DNA of 30,713 nucleotides from a virus. The stretch is from IMG/VR virus record IMGVR_UViG_3300046450_002104, positions 1 to 30,713 of that record. One strand, given 5' to 3'. Of this stretch, positions 22,901 through 29,909 are shown in pieces (position 1 is the first letter of the stretch; every line of letters starts with the position of its first letter). The notes beneath the pieces were generated by a model, which had not been told where the DNA came from, did not search any database, and was given only the letters and a program-made list of their open reading frames with translations. A program made the translations under genes and the position numbers.

Positions 22901-23319
22901 TCTATTCGGGGTTTCCCATAATATCCCTGAGTATTTGCATAATAGTTCAAACGAAACAAGTTTCTCAACCCGATGTCAGTCTCTGCCAACAACAAAAGAT
23001 GTGGCGACCTTAGCCTCAACTTATTCTTTTCTCGTATTTCTGTTGCTGTTAGCCCCTCCTTGTCTTTCTCAGGCAATCCTCGCTGATGCATATCTTCTAC
23101 ACAATACATCTCGCAACCAAGTATTGGCTTCACTCCCGCCTTATTCATCTCAGTATAAAACTCAACCATACCGGCCATCGTGCCGTGATCAGTTATGGCT
23201 GCCGCCTCCATCCCAAGCTCTGCACATCTCTCCGCATAATCTTTTGCCTTACCAACTCCATCTAACATTGAATAAGTTGTATGCAAATGCAAATGCGTAA
23301 ATGTTTCTACCTTCGACAT
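19921..23319 (-). CDS. dnaE: DNA polymerase III alpha subunit (C-family, DnaE)
   Basis: An 1132-residue replicative polymerase, close to the length of bacterial DnaE (about 1160). The N-terminal PHP domain has THLHLHTTYSMLDG, ITDHGTM, GCEMYC, and later ELHPHDLD and NDVH, which look like an intact metal site and could proofread. The palm has PGRGSASGALLCWLLGIT (about 385-402), the catalytic PDIDNDF (about 427-433) and KIDMLGIST (about 590), giving the three Asp. The finger/helical part has NKSHAISYSILAYWTSYFKAKYP, and the C-terminal 150 residues include an OB-like stretch (VWLTIRTVEMLKTKKGKPYANVRADDG). T4-type phages carry family B polymerase instead, so this is a replisome exchange. No beta clamp or epsilon subunit is seen in the window. 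Confidence 0.95.
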   Translation of the reverse strand: MSKVETFTHLHLHTTYSMLDGVGKAKDYAERCAELGMEAAAITDHGTMAGMVEFYTEMNKAGVKPILGCEMYCVEDMHQRGLPEKDKEGLTATEIREKNKLRLRSPHLLLLAETDIGLRNLFRLNYYANTQGYYGKPRIDLDLLEKHSEGIIATTTCVISNMARYLQAKQTDKMTAFFDKMLGIFGEDNLFIELHPHDLDIQKDYNVALIELFRKKYTNVRCVLANDVHVVLKQHDKVHDFLWRMNTDGKFDEAGVHTLYLASEDEMRALWYDNGYGDLIADEYLEEAIESTKHIATRCNAKLDMETLKEPKFETPKGYNNNREYIVHQLKKGMNQKLEAGQIKEEDIPEYTAALKKELDLVDDKGYVDYFLITQDFCKFAYDNEILMSPGRGSASGALLCWLLGITHLNPIKYNLFFERFMNPTRIKEPDIDNDFADKDREKVKEYVANKWGDANIASVCAYARYSANTLFRDLAKDKELPFQETNKIAKTISGHISLNKDMASFSEIMNDKPEVRKFVQDMDADAAANFVETIDVLNGNARNQTIAAGGVIISSSPLYDMMPLRKTKDDVLVTEWQIDELAKMKFLKIDMLGISTLSVLKDVMDKVGMKIPDLYNMPLDRDELSEEEQVHHDKAFQLLCEGQTFGVFQFAGSNITRVLQQAKPKTIEDIAAVNAIYRPGVIKMGALDAFIRRKNGNEDPANQHHPMFEEILEPTQGIMIYQEQFIQMFSMLGLSFGEGDILRKTAESLDQKKCNDYLQEHLYSDPNKLILTMEETKKVAGKLIENAGYLFNKSHAISYSILAYWTSYFKAKYPAEFIEVLCNHSADDHDEIALCLSMARDLLDSPTITLGNINNFSLDFKVTQDEFMVGLMGVKGLGKAVLNKIKKHYPSESGWLDYTEFMRDNFEFKMVSENDLKMLISLGMFDELQFCGKEFNRKSLVALTEVYYALSKMPKRDLKKVCVKLWDDEELKFFALISGRYIDKVLEAFDINTEDDYTETEIVNKELAHLGFRVTENIAKWQEVCGIVKDMGLPHISDFDDESDSHDHVWLTIRTVEMLKTKKGKPYANVRADDGSSFRVWHNKLQYCEDDLIPGKVLIVKLNADTFGRSISWDRGALVGEEKILKLQQEM

Positions 23320-23347
23320 TCTAACTCCTTTTGTCTATCATAATAAA

Positions 23348-23833
23348 TTAAACAGATTTTGTAAACCATTCGGGTATGATGGCTGGCTCTTTCCACTTAG
23401 CGAACGAAGCCTTATCACATATGTAGTACATACGATACGCCTCTACAGTATTGTCTTGAAAGTAGTCAGGGGGCATGCATTGAGGTGGTGGTGTAAAGGA
23501 TCGGGATGGTATACGTCTTGGTGTATTTTTTAGTATCTCTTGCAGCTTGTCAATGCTAGCATGAACCTTACCATAACGACGCGTATACTCTGACCCTAAA
23601 GAGATAAAGTGAGAATAAAGCCATTGATAATGTAAATGACTTTCGCGGACCCACTTACAAGATGGATGATTTTTATGTGCTACTTTGTAAAGTAAATCGC
23701 TTTCTGTCTTATCAAGTATACGGTGGGCTGTAGAAAGCATTTGTGCGGATTCCACAATCATCTTGACAACATGCTTATCACACATATGTTGTGCAGCACG
23801 TTGGGGATGTTCATCTAAGTAGAATATGTTGAT
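23348..23833 (-). CDS. Conserved phage protein with CDKHVVKM motif, AUC start
   Basis: From the first ATG (23785) the protein has 145 residues beginning MCDKHVVKMIVESAQMLSTAHR. In frame upstream, 16 more codons read (M)NIFYLDEHPQRAAQH, which continues the family's usual N-terminus (MNIF...DP...A...CDKHVVKM, from memory of phage homologues). The only codons available before AAC are ATC (23833) and ATT (23836); no NTG codon exists back to the in-frame TAG at 23855-23857. AAGGAG at 23846-23841 is 7 nt from the ATC. I therefore place the start at ATC. A consensus promoter lies just upstream (23861-23889). His/Cys/Lys conservation suggests an enzyme or metal site but the function of the family is unknown to me. 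Confidence 0.7.
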   Translation of the reverse strand: MNIFYLDEHPQRAAQHMCDKHVVKMIVESAQMLSTAHRILDKTESDLLYKVAHKNHPSCKWVRESHLHYQWLYSHFISLGSEYTRRYGKVHASIDKLQEILKNTPRRIPSRSFTPPPQCMPPDYFQDNTVEAYRMYYICDKASFAKWKEPAIIPEWFTKSV

Positions 23834-23840
23834 AATAAAA

Positions 23841-23846
23841 CTCCTT
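23841..23846 (-). promoter_or_regulatory. Ribosome-binding site deciding an AUC start
   Basis: AAGGAG on the minus strand, a near-perfect Shine-Dalgarno sequence. It is 7 nt before ATC at 23833 and more than 50 nt before the first ATG, so it supports the non-canonical start. Confidence 0.6.
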
Positions 23847-23860
23847 TTGAATGTCTATAT

Positions 23861-23889
23861 AATATAAGCATTTTTTCTACATTTGTCAA
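23861..23889 (-). promoter_or_regulatory. Sigma-70-type promoter
   Basis: TTGACA (23889-23884), 17 bp, TATATT (23866-23861) on the minus strand, in an intergenic gap. The expected start point falls within ATAGACATT, a leader sequence shared with the next promoter, just before the Shine-Dalgarno sequence of the CDKHVVKM-protein gene. It should be read by host RNA polymerase as an early or middle promoter. Confidence 0.85.
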
Positions 23890-23898
23890 GGATTATTT

Positions 23899-24330
23899 TT
23901 ATTCAAAAGATTCTCCTGTCTCACAGTCATACAATAAATCCCCCGTAGTCAAGGAATAAATCTTGTTTGTTTCCTTACAGGGGCGGAACTTACTACTCTG
24001 CCCAAGAGTAAAGTGCCTCTCCATTACTTCAATATTGTGACTAAAATCTTCGCCAAGCTTTTTTAGTGTGCCGTAAAAGAAAGTTCCAGGCCTTTTTGCT
24101 GCTGGCCTTGCCGGCCTTATTAGACTAGTCAAATCTGCTCCATCCACGGATTTTTGCTTTCTTCTGTAACGCTCATGTGTTTTCTGGCCTTCGTCTTTTG
24201 CTTTCTCTTCCTCTTCTCTTTCCAAGTACTTATTCAATCGCTCTCGTTCTGGCCGTAATTCTTTAGTATATTTTTCACTATCGGCCTGTTTCCGACTTAC
24301 TGTGTTGATGATGTTACTTACTCTCGACAA
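23899..24330 (-). CDS. Charged phage protein, unknown function
   Basis: A 143-residue protein. Residues 10-65 are a very charged helix (KYTKELRPERERLNKYLEREEEEKAKDEGQK), followed by a basic Pro/Ala stretch RPARPAAKRPG and a C-terminal domain ending FRPCKETNKIYSLTTGDLLYDCETGESFE with two Cys. It begins shortly after a consensus promoter and GGGAG, so it is probably expressed early. The layout (long helix, linker, compact end) suggests a protein-binding role; small early phage proteins of this kind often target host machinery, but this is inference. Confidence 0.65.
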   Translation of the reverse strand: MSRVSNIINTVSRKQADSEKYTKELRPERERLNKYLEREEEEKAKDEGQKTHERYRRKQKSVDGADLTSLIRPARPAAKRPGTFFYGTLKKLGEDFSHNIEVMERHFTLGQSSKFRPCKETNKIYSLTTGDLLYDCETGESFE

Positions 24331-24360
24331 TGGTCAATCTCCCTTAAATGTCTATACTAT

Positions 24361-24389
24361 AATATACGAAATTATTGATGGTTTGTCAA
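24361..24389 (-). promoter_or_regulatory. Sigma-70-type promoter
   Basis: TTGACA (24389-24384), 17 bp, TATATT (24366-24361) on the minus strand, followed by TATAGACATTT and GGGAG. It sits in the gap after nrdJ and drives the 24330 gene. Boxes, spacing and downstream TATAGACATT match the promoter at 23861-23889. Confidence 0.85.
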
Positions 24390-24397
24390 GCCTTTTT

Positions 24398-26248
24398 TTA
24401 AACTAATTCGCACGAAGCACCTGCACAGGCTAACTCACCAGTCAAGTCTGTATTATCTGCTATTTCTACTATCTGAGAGACATCCACTGCTGACAGCTTC
24501 TTCTCCATAACTTCATACTCATCTGCACTAATATCAGTGAACGGTGCTTGTGTATAAGTACCACCATCATAAGGCAACACACTTAACCCATTATAGAAAG
24601 TTTTATTCTTCCACATCCATTCACCAACCTTTTCCCACTCTTCCTCCTTGATAGACACGGTACACGAAACATTATGTGTATTGTTGCCTGCGATGTGTCC
24701 AGGCTCAATCCATCTATTATAGATATCTTTCACCCTTTCCAATAGCTCCACAGATGTTTCATGTCTCAAGATACCAGTACCAGGCGCTCTTTGTGGAATA
24801 GAAATAACCGCTTGGCTTTCTGGCTTAAAGAAGTCATCCTCTACTAACTCTGGATGGTTAATAGATAAATAGCTGTAAATGGCTTCATTCTTTCCTACAC
24901 GAAGCCTACGAATATAATAGTCGTTATGCCAAGCATGAACTCCACTAGAGGTTCCTAAGACGCAGGATGTGGTTCCACTGGGCTTTACTGTAGTCACTCT
25001 AGCAGCTGCGTTTATACCTAACTCGCCAGCATAATACTTGTTAGTAGAAACTGCCAACTGGGCCGCTGCCTCCAAGTCTAGTTTCTGAACTCTACCACTT
25101 CCGATGCCTGTCATACCAATACCTAGAAGAGCGTCCTTCTCAGTGGTGCGACGCCATATGTCACGCAAATAGTGAAAGTTAGTATAGGATGCTTGTAAGG
25201 TACCGATAAGAGATGCGGCAGAAACTCTTTCGTTGAGGTCTTGCTGTGTCTCTACATCGCTCACATTTACTTCGCATAGGTTGCAAAACTGAAATGGCCG
25301 CAGAGCTATTTCAGCACAAGGGTTGGTACCCCATTCCGAGTCGTTCGTAAAATAAACACCAGGCTCGCCAGCACCGCTTGCTTTTACTTTATCCCAAACA
25401 TTAAAGAAATCTTTCTTCTTTACTCTGTGCCTCACAACTACGGCAGAGTTATTAGCTCTTGCTCTTTGGGGTTCTGTTTCCCACCAACTGCCGAACTTAC
25501 ACTGGAGCATATTTTGATCGTCCAGAGAGAACAAAGAGATAGTAGCACTCCTGCGAATACCACCGGATAACACAGCGTCAGCAACCCAACATACGATATC
25601 GTGGACCTCAACCGTTGTAAGTTGCTCACCGTGTTCCTTTCTATTGAATATTCTTTTGATGTTATGAACACAATCCGAAAGAGGTTCTGGTCCCGGAGCT
25701 TTGCCTCCACTAGTAATTAGCAACGCGCCTTTCTTGCGAATACTTCTAAAGTCAAATTCGGGTTCTGGTCTGCCAAGAAAATAACTCTTCATCAGCATCT
25801 TAATGCAATCGGCCCAGCCCTCTATACTATCTCCTACAAGATAACGACGCTTCTTTGTGGGCTTGTGAATAGGTGGCAACTTTTCTACATGATGCTTCTG
25901 AACTGAATAACCAACACCAGTACCCCCTAATAGTAAAAACATGACTTCGCTAAATGCGCGGTAGTCATCAATAGGTAGATATGCACAATTATAAATACGG
26001 GTTGGAGTTTGAGATATAGCTGGCCCAGCAAACTGGAGCGATCTCATAGACGGTAAAACTTTTTTATCATATACTAACTGGTATGCTTTTTCTATCTCCG
26101 ATTGTAACTTAGGAAAGTTTGTAAGATGCATATTCTTATTTCGCGTTATAAGTTCTTCCCAAGTTTCTCTCCGTTGCTCATCAGGGAGATATCTAGCATA
26201 TTTCATATGCACGGTGACTTCTGATAAAATTTCTTGTGATAGATCCAA
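24398..26248 (-). CDS. nrdJ: Class II (adenosylcobalamin-dependent) ribonucleotide reductase
   Basis: A 616-residue enzyme that would reduce ribonucleotides to deoxyribonucleotides using vitamin B12 coenzyme, supplying DNA precursors without need for oxygen. It resembles the monomeric RTPR type: LPSMRSLQFAGPA near the start, GGTGVGYSVQ, the active-site loop NPCAEIALRPFQFCNLCEVN (about 308-327), VKPSGTTSCVLGTSSGVHAWH (about 420-440) and a C-terminal redox pair CAGASC (about 608-613). It is shorter than RTPR (about 739). It follows the helicase/zinc-ribbon genes and shares the operon; the next unit starts at the promoter behind it. The host must make or import B12 for it to work. Confidence 0.93.
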   Translation of the reverse strand: MDLSQEILSEVTVHMKYARYLPDEQRRETWEELITRNKNMHLTNFPKLQSEIEKAYQLVYDKKVLPSMRSLQFAGPAISQTPTRIYNCAYLPIDDYRAFSEVMFLLLGGTGVGYSVQKHHVEKLPPIHKPTKKRRYLVGDSIEGWADCIKMLMKSYFLGRPEPEFDFRSIRKKGALLITSGGKAPGPEPLSDCVHNIKRIFNRKEHGEQLTTVEVHDIVCWVADAVLSGGIRRSATISLFSLDDQNMLQCKFGSWWETEPQRARANNSAVVVRHRVKKKDFFNVWDKVKASGAGEPGVYFTNDSEWGTNPCAEIALRPFQFCNLCEVNVSDVETQQDLNERVSAASLIGTLQASYTNFHYLRDIWRRTTEKDALLGIGMTGIGSGRVQKLDLEAAAQLAVSTNKYYAGELGINAAARVTTVKPSGTTSCVLGTSSGVHAWHNDYYIRRLRVGKNEAIYSYLSINHPELVEDDFFKPESQAVISIPQRAPGTGILRHETSVELLERVKDIYNRWIEPGHIAGNNTHNVSCTVSIKEEEWEKVGEWMWKNKTFYNGLSVLPYDGGTYTQAPFTDISADEYEVMEKKLSAVDVSQIVEIADNTDLTGELACAGASCELV

Positions 26249-26250
26249 TG

Positions 26251-26472
26251 TTACTCTCCGTCTTCTGTTGAGGTCTTTACCTTGTTTGCACTCTCATATC
26301 CATCTCTAAAAAATCCTTTTCCAAAACTTATTCCTACACTTTCAATTTTTCTTCTAACTTCAATGTCACAATTCGGGCAAGACCTTTTTTCTTTCGGGTC
26401 ATACTCTGTCATGCTCATTGTTGCTATTACGTTATAAGTGCATTGATCACAGACCCACTCATACTGTGGCAT
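26251..26472 (-). CDS. FmdB-like zinc ribbon protein
   Basis: A 73-residue protein with the FmdB-type pattern MPQYEWVCDQC (Cys at about 8 and 11) and CPNC (about 32-35), which would bind one zinc. The family name comes from a putative regulatory protein but its true role is unsettled. The tail is charged and flexible. It lies two bases upstream of nrdJ and overlaps the preceding gene by one base, so it is co-translated; a link to nrdJ regulation or to transcription is possible but not shown. Confidence 0.8.
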   Translation of the reverse strand: MPQYEWVCDQCTYNVIATMSMTEYDPKEKRSCPNCDIEVRRKIESVGISFGKGFFRDGYESANKVKTSTEDGE

Positions 26473-26720
26473 CAGAGGCTCTTCTTCCCGGCCTTTTCCA
26501 CGCGATGGATGAACTCGCTCATGCCATTATCATGCGAAAGAATTACCTCATACTCCACAATTTCATTCGTATAAACTTCTTCTTTCGTCATTAGATCATT
26601 AGCTAACCTTATAATATCATCCCGCTTTGCTTCACGGCGATTGGCAGAATATACATTATGAACTTCTGTATCTGTATTGCCCCACCTCTTTGTTTTTGTT
26701 ATTGTAAATCTATCGGCCAT
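26472..26720 (-). CDS. Small phage protein, unknown function
   Basis: An 82-residue protein with an N-terminal beta-like stretch (RFTITKTKRWGNTDTEVHNVYSA), a helix (EAKRDDIIRLANDLMTK) and a second strand pair (NEIVEYEVILSHDNG...FIHRVEKA). It overlaps both neighbours by one base, which places it in the helicase-to-nrdJ translational chain. I recognise no family. Confidence 0.6.
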   Translation of the reverse strand: MADRFTITKTKRWGNTDTEVHNVYSANRREAKRDDIIRLANDLMTKEEVYTNEIVEYEVILSHDNGMSEFIHRVEKAGKKSL

Positions 26721-28072
26721 TATTCGCCATCCTTATAGCTTTTATATAAATTACCAATCTTGCTTCGGCTATCACCGCCGCCGGTCAGCAAGCTGTTTAG
26801 TTTATCAGAAGTACTGAATCCTGACGATTGATCATCGTTCAACTCGATATGCGCACACTCTGGTTTCATCTCTATGTTGAAGTTTATATTGGCCGAGCCC
26901 ATTCGGTTCTTGCCAACATGAAACTTGCGTTGTGAGAAAGTACCAAAGAAATCTACTACATGAGCCTTGTTGATTGCTTCCCCAACCTTATCAATTGTAA
27001 TAATTTCATCATTGAAGCCATCGCGATTGCTCTGTGTAGCTGTCCAAATAGGCAACTTCAACTCCATCGACATCGCTCTTAAGTCTTCAAATACACTTTC
27101 TAATTCAAATCTTTTCTGCTCATACCCGCGGCGACTCTTCATCAGATCACCATAATCAATAATGATAAGGTCGGGTTCAAATCCATTAGACAACAATCTA
27201 CCAACATGAAACTTGATTGTATTAATGGTTGCAACCTTGGGTGGATATTCTTTAATCATTAACTGACCACCATTAAAACGAGCCAGCTCATTCTCTGCCT
27301 CAACCATACGCCGGCGAAGCTCCTTGGTAGGTATACCTGTAATGCGACTATCGTAACGATTACCTACATGAGTTTCGCTCAACTCCATAGAATAATGAAT
27401 CACATTTTTACCTGCAGCCAATGCACCGAAGCCAAGATTAACCAGAAAAAATGACTTGCCGCCTCCTGTTGGAGCCATCACTACACCTAGCTCACCACTT
27501 CCTAATCCACCATCTAATATGTCCTCTTCATCTAATAAGGGAAAACCAGTAGGGATAGTGTTTCTTGTGTGAACCTTGCGTCTTGATTCAAAGCTATCAA
27601 AATAGTTCTGCCCCAAATCTTGCTCTGTATTTATTTTCAAACTTTGTTCTATTACTGACTGAATCTCTTCGTACTTACCCTCTTTCAACAAATCAACAGA
27701 GGCAAGAATTGCCTGCTTCATAGACTGGTTTTTACAAAACTCCAACGACTTATCTTTAGCGTACTCTATTTCCTGTCTATTTACTTTGGTTTCTATATCC
27801 AACAAAACTTCAATGGTATCTGCCTTGAGTTGATTGTCAGGTAATGATGAGATTTCCACCTTCAATGTTTCATAGGTAGGTGGAGTGTTATACTTATTAA
27901 ACAACTTTCTAACTTCGGTCCAAACTGTCTTGTGAGCATCTCCAGTAAAATAATCATCTTTCAATGTTTCAAATGATTTCTCAAAAAACTCTCTATCGGT
28001 GAGAAGTCCTTGAATTACATTATTTTGAAATCCTACTCCAAAAGACTCAAAAGAATCAGTGTTCATTGCCAA
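26720..28072 (-). CDS. Replicative DNA helicase, DnaB/T4 gp41-like
   Basis: A 450-residue helicase that would unwind DNA ahead of the polymerase as a hexamer. The helical N-terminal domain spans about 1-150. The RecA-like motor has Walker A PTGGGKSFFLVNLG (about 197-210), a conserved glutamate region HYSMELSETHVGNRYDSRITGI, Walker B LIIIDYGDLM (about 304-313) and the sensor ATQSNRDGF (about 340-348). Length and N-terminal pattern match T4 gp41 (475) better than DnaB (471 with different N-domain), though they are homologous. It pairs naturally with the gp61-like primase. No separate helicase loader is recognised in the window. Confidence 0.93.
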   Translation of the reverse strand: MAMNTDSFESFGVGFQNNVIQGLLTDREFFEKSFETLKDDYFTGDAHKTVWTEVRKLFNKYNTPPTYETLKVEISSLPDNQLKADTIEVLLDIETKVNRQEIEYAKDKSLEFCKNQSMKQAILASVDLLKEGKYEEIQSVIEQSLKINTEQDLGQNYFDSFESRRKVHTRNTIPTGFPLLDEEDILDGGLGSGELGVVMAPTGGGKSFFLVNLGFGALAAGKNVIHYSMELSETHVGNRYDSRITGIPTKELRRRMVEAENELARFNGGQLMIKEYPPKVATINTIKFHVGRLLSNGFEPDLIIIDYGDLMKSRRGYEQKRFELESVFEDLRAMSMELKLPIWTATQSNRDGFNDEIITIDKVGEAINKAHVVDFFGTFSQRKFHVGKNRMGSANINFNIEMKPECAHIELNDDQSSGFSTSDKLNSLLTGGGDSRSKIGNLYKSYKDGE

Positions 28073-28084
28073 TTTTATTCTCCT

Positions 28085-29056
28085 TTATACAACAGGGTTA
28101 GTGTTCAAGATAGAAAAGTTAGCCAACCAACTATCTATGTTAGTTGGGTTAATGTCTTCCGACATAAGTTTAAGTCTAAACTGATAAGAATTAAACTTTG
28201 GTGTATCAGAAATGTAAGAATTTTGCAAACTATCAATAGCAATGAGTGAAATCTCCAACTCCAACAACTGAACTACTTTATAATTGAGCCGGACGAGATC
28301 TTCATTATCCAAGTACTTTTGATACTTATCTTCCTTGCGGCTGCGTAACCAATCAAACAAATCATCAATATCAAAATTTTCCTTAGCCCACAGTAAATGT
28401 ATCTCCTTCCTTGCCGTCTTTTCTCCAACGCCTCTTATTCCAGCAATGTTGTCACTCTTGTCACCAACGATAGCCTTAAGTAAGGCATAATTGTAAGGAT
28501 GAATGTTCTCCTTACTGTACATCCATTCTAGGTCAATCAATTCACCTTGGGGATTTTCTTTGGTCTTAACGGGGCGAAATACTGAAATGTTCTCATCTAT
28601 TAGTTGCAGATAGTCTTTGTCTGTAGTGACAATAATACTTTTTTGTTTGATAACCTTTCGGGCCAGGTAGGCAATAGCATCATCGGCCTCAAGATATTTC
28701 ACAGCCACTTGTTTCATAGGTAACTGATCCATGGCGTTTCTTAGTAGTTCTAGTTGCCTAGAGAAGGCCTCTTTCTCATCTCCATCAGAGGTCTCAAAAC
28801 CCCTTTTCATGGAGGTGAACTTCCGGCCCTCTTTGTACTCCCGTAACTTCTTGCGGCGTCTCTCACCGCTGTTTAGACCCTCCCAGGCGATGATACATTC
28901 ACTTGGCTGGAACCTCTTAATGTAACTCTGTAAAGCGTTGAGAGAACCAAAGACACCGCCTACATGAAGACCATCATCATTGGTAAGTGGCAGCGATGAA
29001 AAGCTGCGGCAGAATAGGTTTAGAAGGTCGATGAATAAAACTGGCTTGTCGGTCAT
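28085..29056 (-). CDS. 5'-3' exonuclease / RNase H (FEN-like)
   Basis: A 323-residue nuclease of the FEN/T4 RNase H kind, which removes RNA primers and flaps from lagging-strand fragments. Metal-binding residues are visible: PVLFIDLLNLFCRSF (Asp near 10), REYKEGRK, KYLEADDAIAYLARK (about 119-133), VTTDKDYLQL (about 143-152) and the helix-hairpin-helix AIVGDKSDNIAGIRGVGEKTARK (about 190-212). Length equals that of T4 RNase H (305). It lies 12 bp upstream of the helicase gene, in a replication operon. Confidence 0.92.
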   Translation of the reverse strand: MTDKPVLFIDLLNLFCRSFSSLPLTNDDGLHVGGVFGSLNALQSYIKRFQPSECIIAWEGLNSGERRRKKLREYKEGRKFTSMKRGFETSDGDEKEAFSRQLELLRNAMDQLPMKQVAVKYLEADDAIAYLARKVIKQKSIIVTTDKDYLQLIDENISVFRPVKTKENPQGELIDLEWMYSKENIHPYNYALLKAIVGDKSDNIAGIRGVGEKTARKEIHLLWAKENFDIDDLFDWLRSRKEDKYQKYLDNEDLVRLNYKVVQLLELEISLIAIDSLQNSYISDTPKFNSYQFRLKLMSEDINPTNIDSWLANFSILNTNPVV

Positions 29057-29065
29057 TTAAAGCTC

Positions 29066-29485
29066 CTAAAGGTAAGTAACATTATAACCACTTGGCGTTG
29101 TATAAAAACATTTACGAACACCTACATCTTTCATAATAGAGAAGCAGCTAGGGCATGGATGAGCGGCCTTAAGCCAGCCATTGCGGTCTTCCCGATAAAC
29201 ATAAAAAGTAGATCCAGCAATTTGATGCCGGTGTCGGACAACATTGACGCGGAGTAGTGTGTTCAATTCCGCATGTAATGAAACAGCAAAAAATTCGTAA
29301 TGTTTTCTTATCAAGGGATGTGACTTCTCTACATTACATGCTGAAAAATATTTGCCGTTTTTCAATATAAGAACCGCTCCAAATCGAGTCTGGTGCAGAC
29401 TGTTTAGACATTGATCTTTAGCCAGTCGAAACCATCTATTTTCTGTGAGACTATTCTTAATCTGTTCGTTATCTTCTACCGTCAC
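29066..29485 (-). CDS. Cytidine/dCMP deaminase-fold protein
   Basis: A 139-residue zinc-dependent deaminase. The zinc site is formed by SLHAELNTLL (HAE, about 70-79) and HPCPSCFSIMKDVGVRKCFY (PCxxC, about 109-128). HAELN is typical of dCMP and related deaminases. With NrdJ it could supply dUMP for dTTP synthesis, but no thymidylate synthase is visible here. An N-terminal segment RFGAVLILKNGKYFSACNVEKSHPLIRKH differs from common dCMP deaminases, so the substrate is uncertain. It starts after the terminator at 29511. Confidence 0.78.
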   Translation of the reverse strand: MTVEDNEQIKNSLTENRWFRLAKDQCLNSLHQTRFGAVLILKNGKYFSACNVEKSHPLIRKHYEFFAVSLHAELNTLLRVNVVRHRHQIAGSTFYVYREDRNGWLKAAHPCPSCFSIMKDVGVRKCFYTTPSGYNVTYL

Positions 29486-29510
29486 AATAACCTACTTTAC
29501 CCCTTAAGAG

Positions 29511-29543
29511 AAAAATAGACAGGGTTTTGGTTTTCCCTATCTA
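29511..29543 (-). terminator. Rho-independent terminator
   Basis: On the minus strand TAGATAGGG pairs with CCCTGTCTA over 9 bp (one G-U) around a 10-nt A/C loop, followed by five T. On the plus strand the wobble becomes an A-C mismatch, so it acts mainly on minus-strand transcripts. It separates the membrane-protein gene at 29622 from the deaminase gene. Confidence 0.8.
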
Positions 29544-29621
29544 CTTTTTTCTCTCTTCGGGTAACATAAATATGGCTGAAACTTTTTATAAAAATACACT
29601 ATCAATTAAAAATATTTAGAT

Positions 29622-29909
29622 TCAGCTGCGGAAGATCTTTTTTATAACTTGACCAGCGAAGCCTACAAGAATCCATATTGCCGTTACTTGCCACCATGTA
29701 AGAACCGGAGCTCCAAAAGGAACAATACCAACATTCCACAAAGAAGCCAGGCCCCAAGTAATAATATAGGTAACACCACCTATAGCCGCAAGGATCGCCA
29801 TTGCCATAAAAACAGCAACAACAACGCCAAGAATAATATGTTGCTTGTTAACAGACTCTTTAAGTTTGTTAACTAACTCCTCGGCTGGGCTATCTCTAAG
29901 AGCTACCAT
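29622..29909 (-). CDS. Small two-span membrane protein, unknown function
   Basis: A 95-residue protein with a short charged N-terminus and two hydrophobic spans (about 24-50, HIILGVVVAVFMAMAILAAIG, and 69-88, LTWWQVTAIWILVGFAGQVI), ending with KKIFRS. Size and topology could fit a holin or membrane anchor, yet a better holin exists at 7223-7636. The ATG shares bases with the recombinase stop (TAATG). The terminator at 29511-29543 closes this unit. I recognise no family. Confidence 0.65.
   Translation of the reverse strand: MVALRDSPAEELVNKLKESVNKQHIILGVVVAVFMAMAILAAIGGVTYIITWGLASLWNVGIVPFGAPVLTWWQVTAIWILVGFAGQVIKKIFRS

Noticed and set aside
22854-23300. 148-codon plus-strand open frame opposite dnaE
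   Set aside because: It mirrors the conserved PHP domain of DnaE and has a low-complexity, unprotein-like composition.
25438-25710. 90-codon minus-strand frame within nrdJ
   Set aside because: It is another frame of the well-conserved reductase gene, without its own start signals.
27165-27185. GGTTCAAATCC, resembling a tRNA T-arm
   Set aside because: It lies in helicase coding sequence and no acceptor or anticodon arms can be paired around it.
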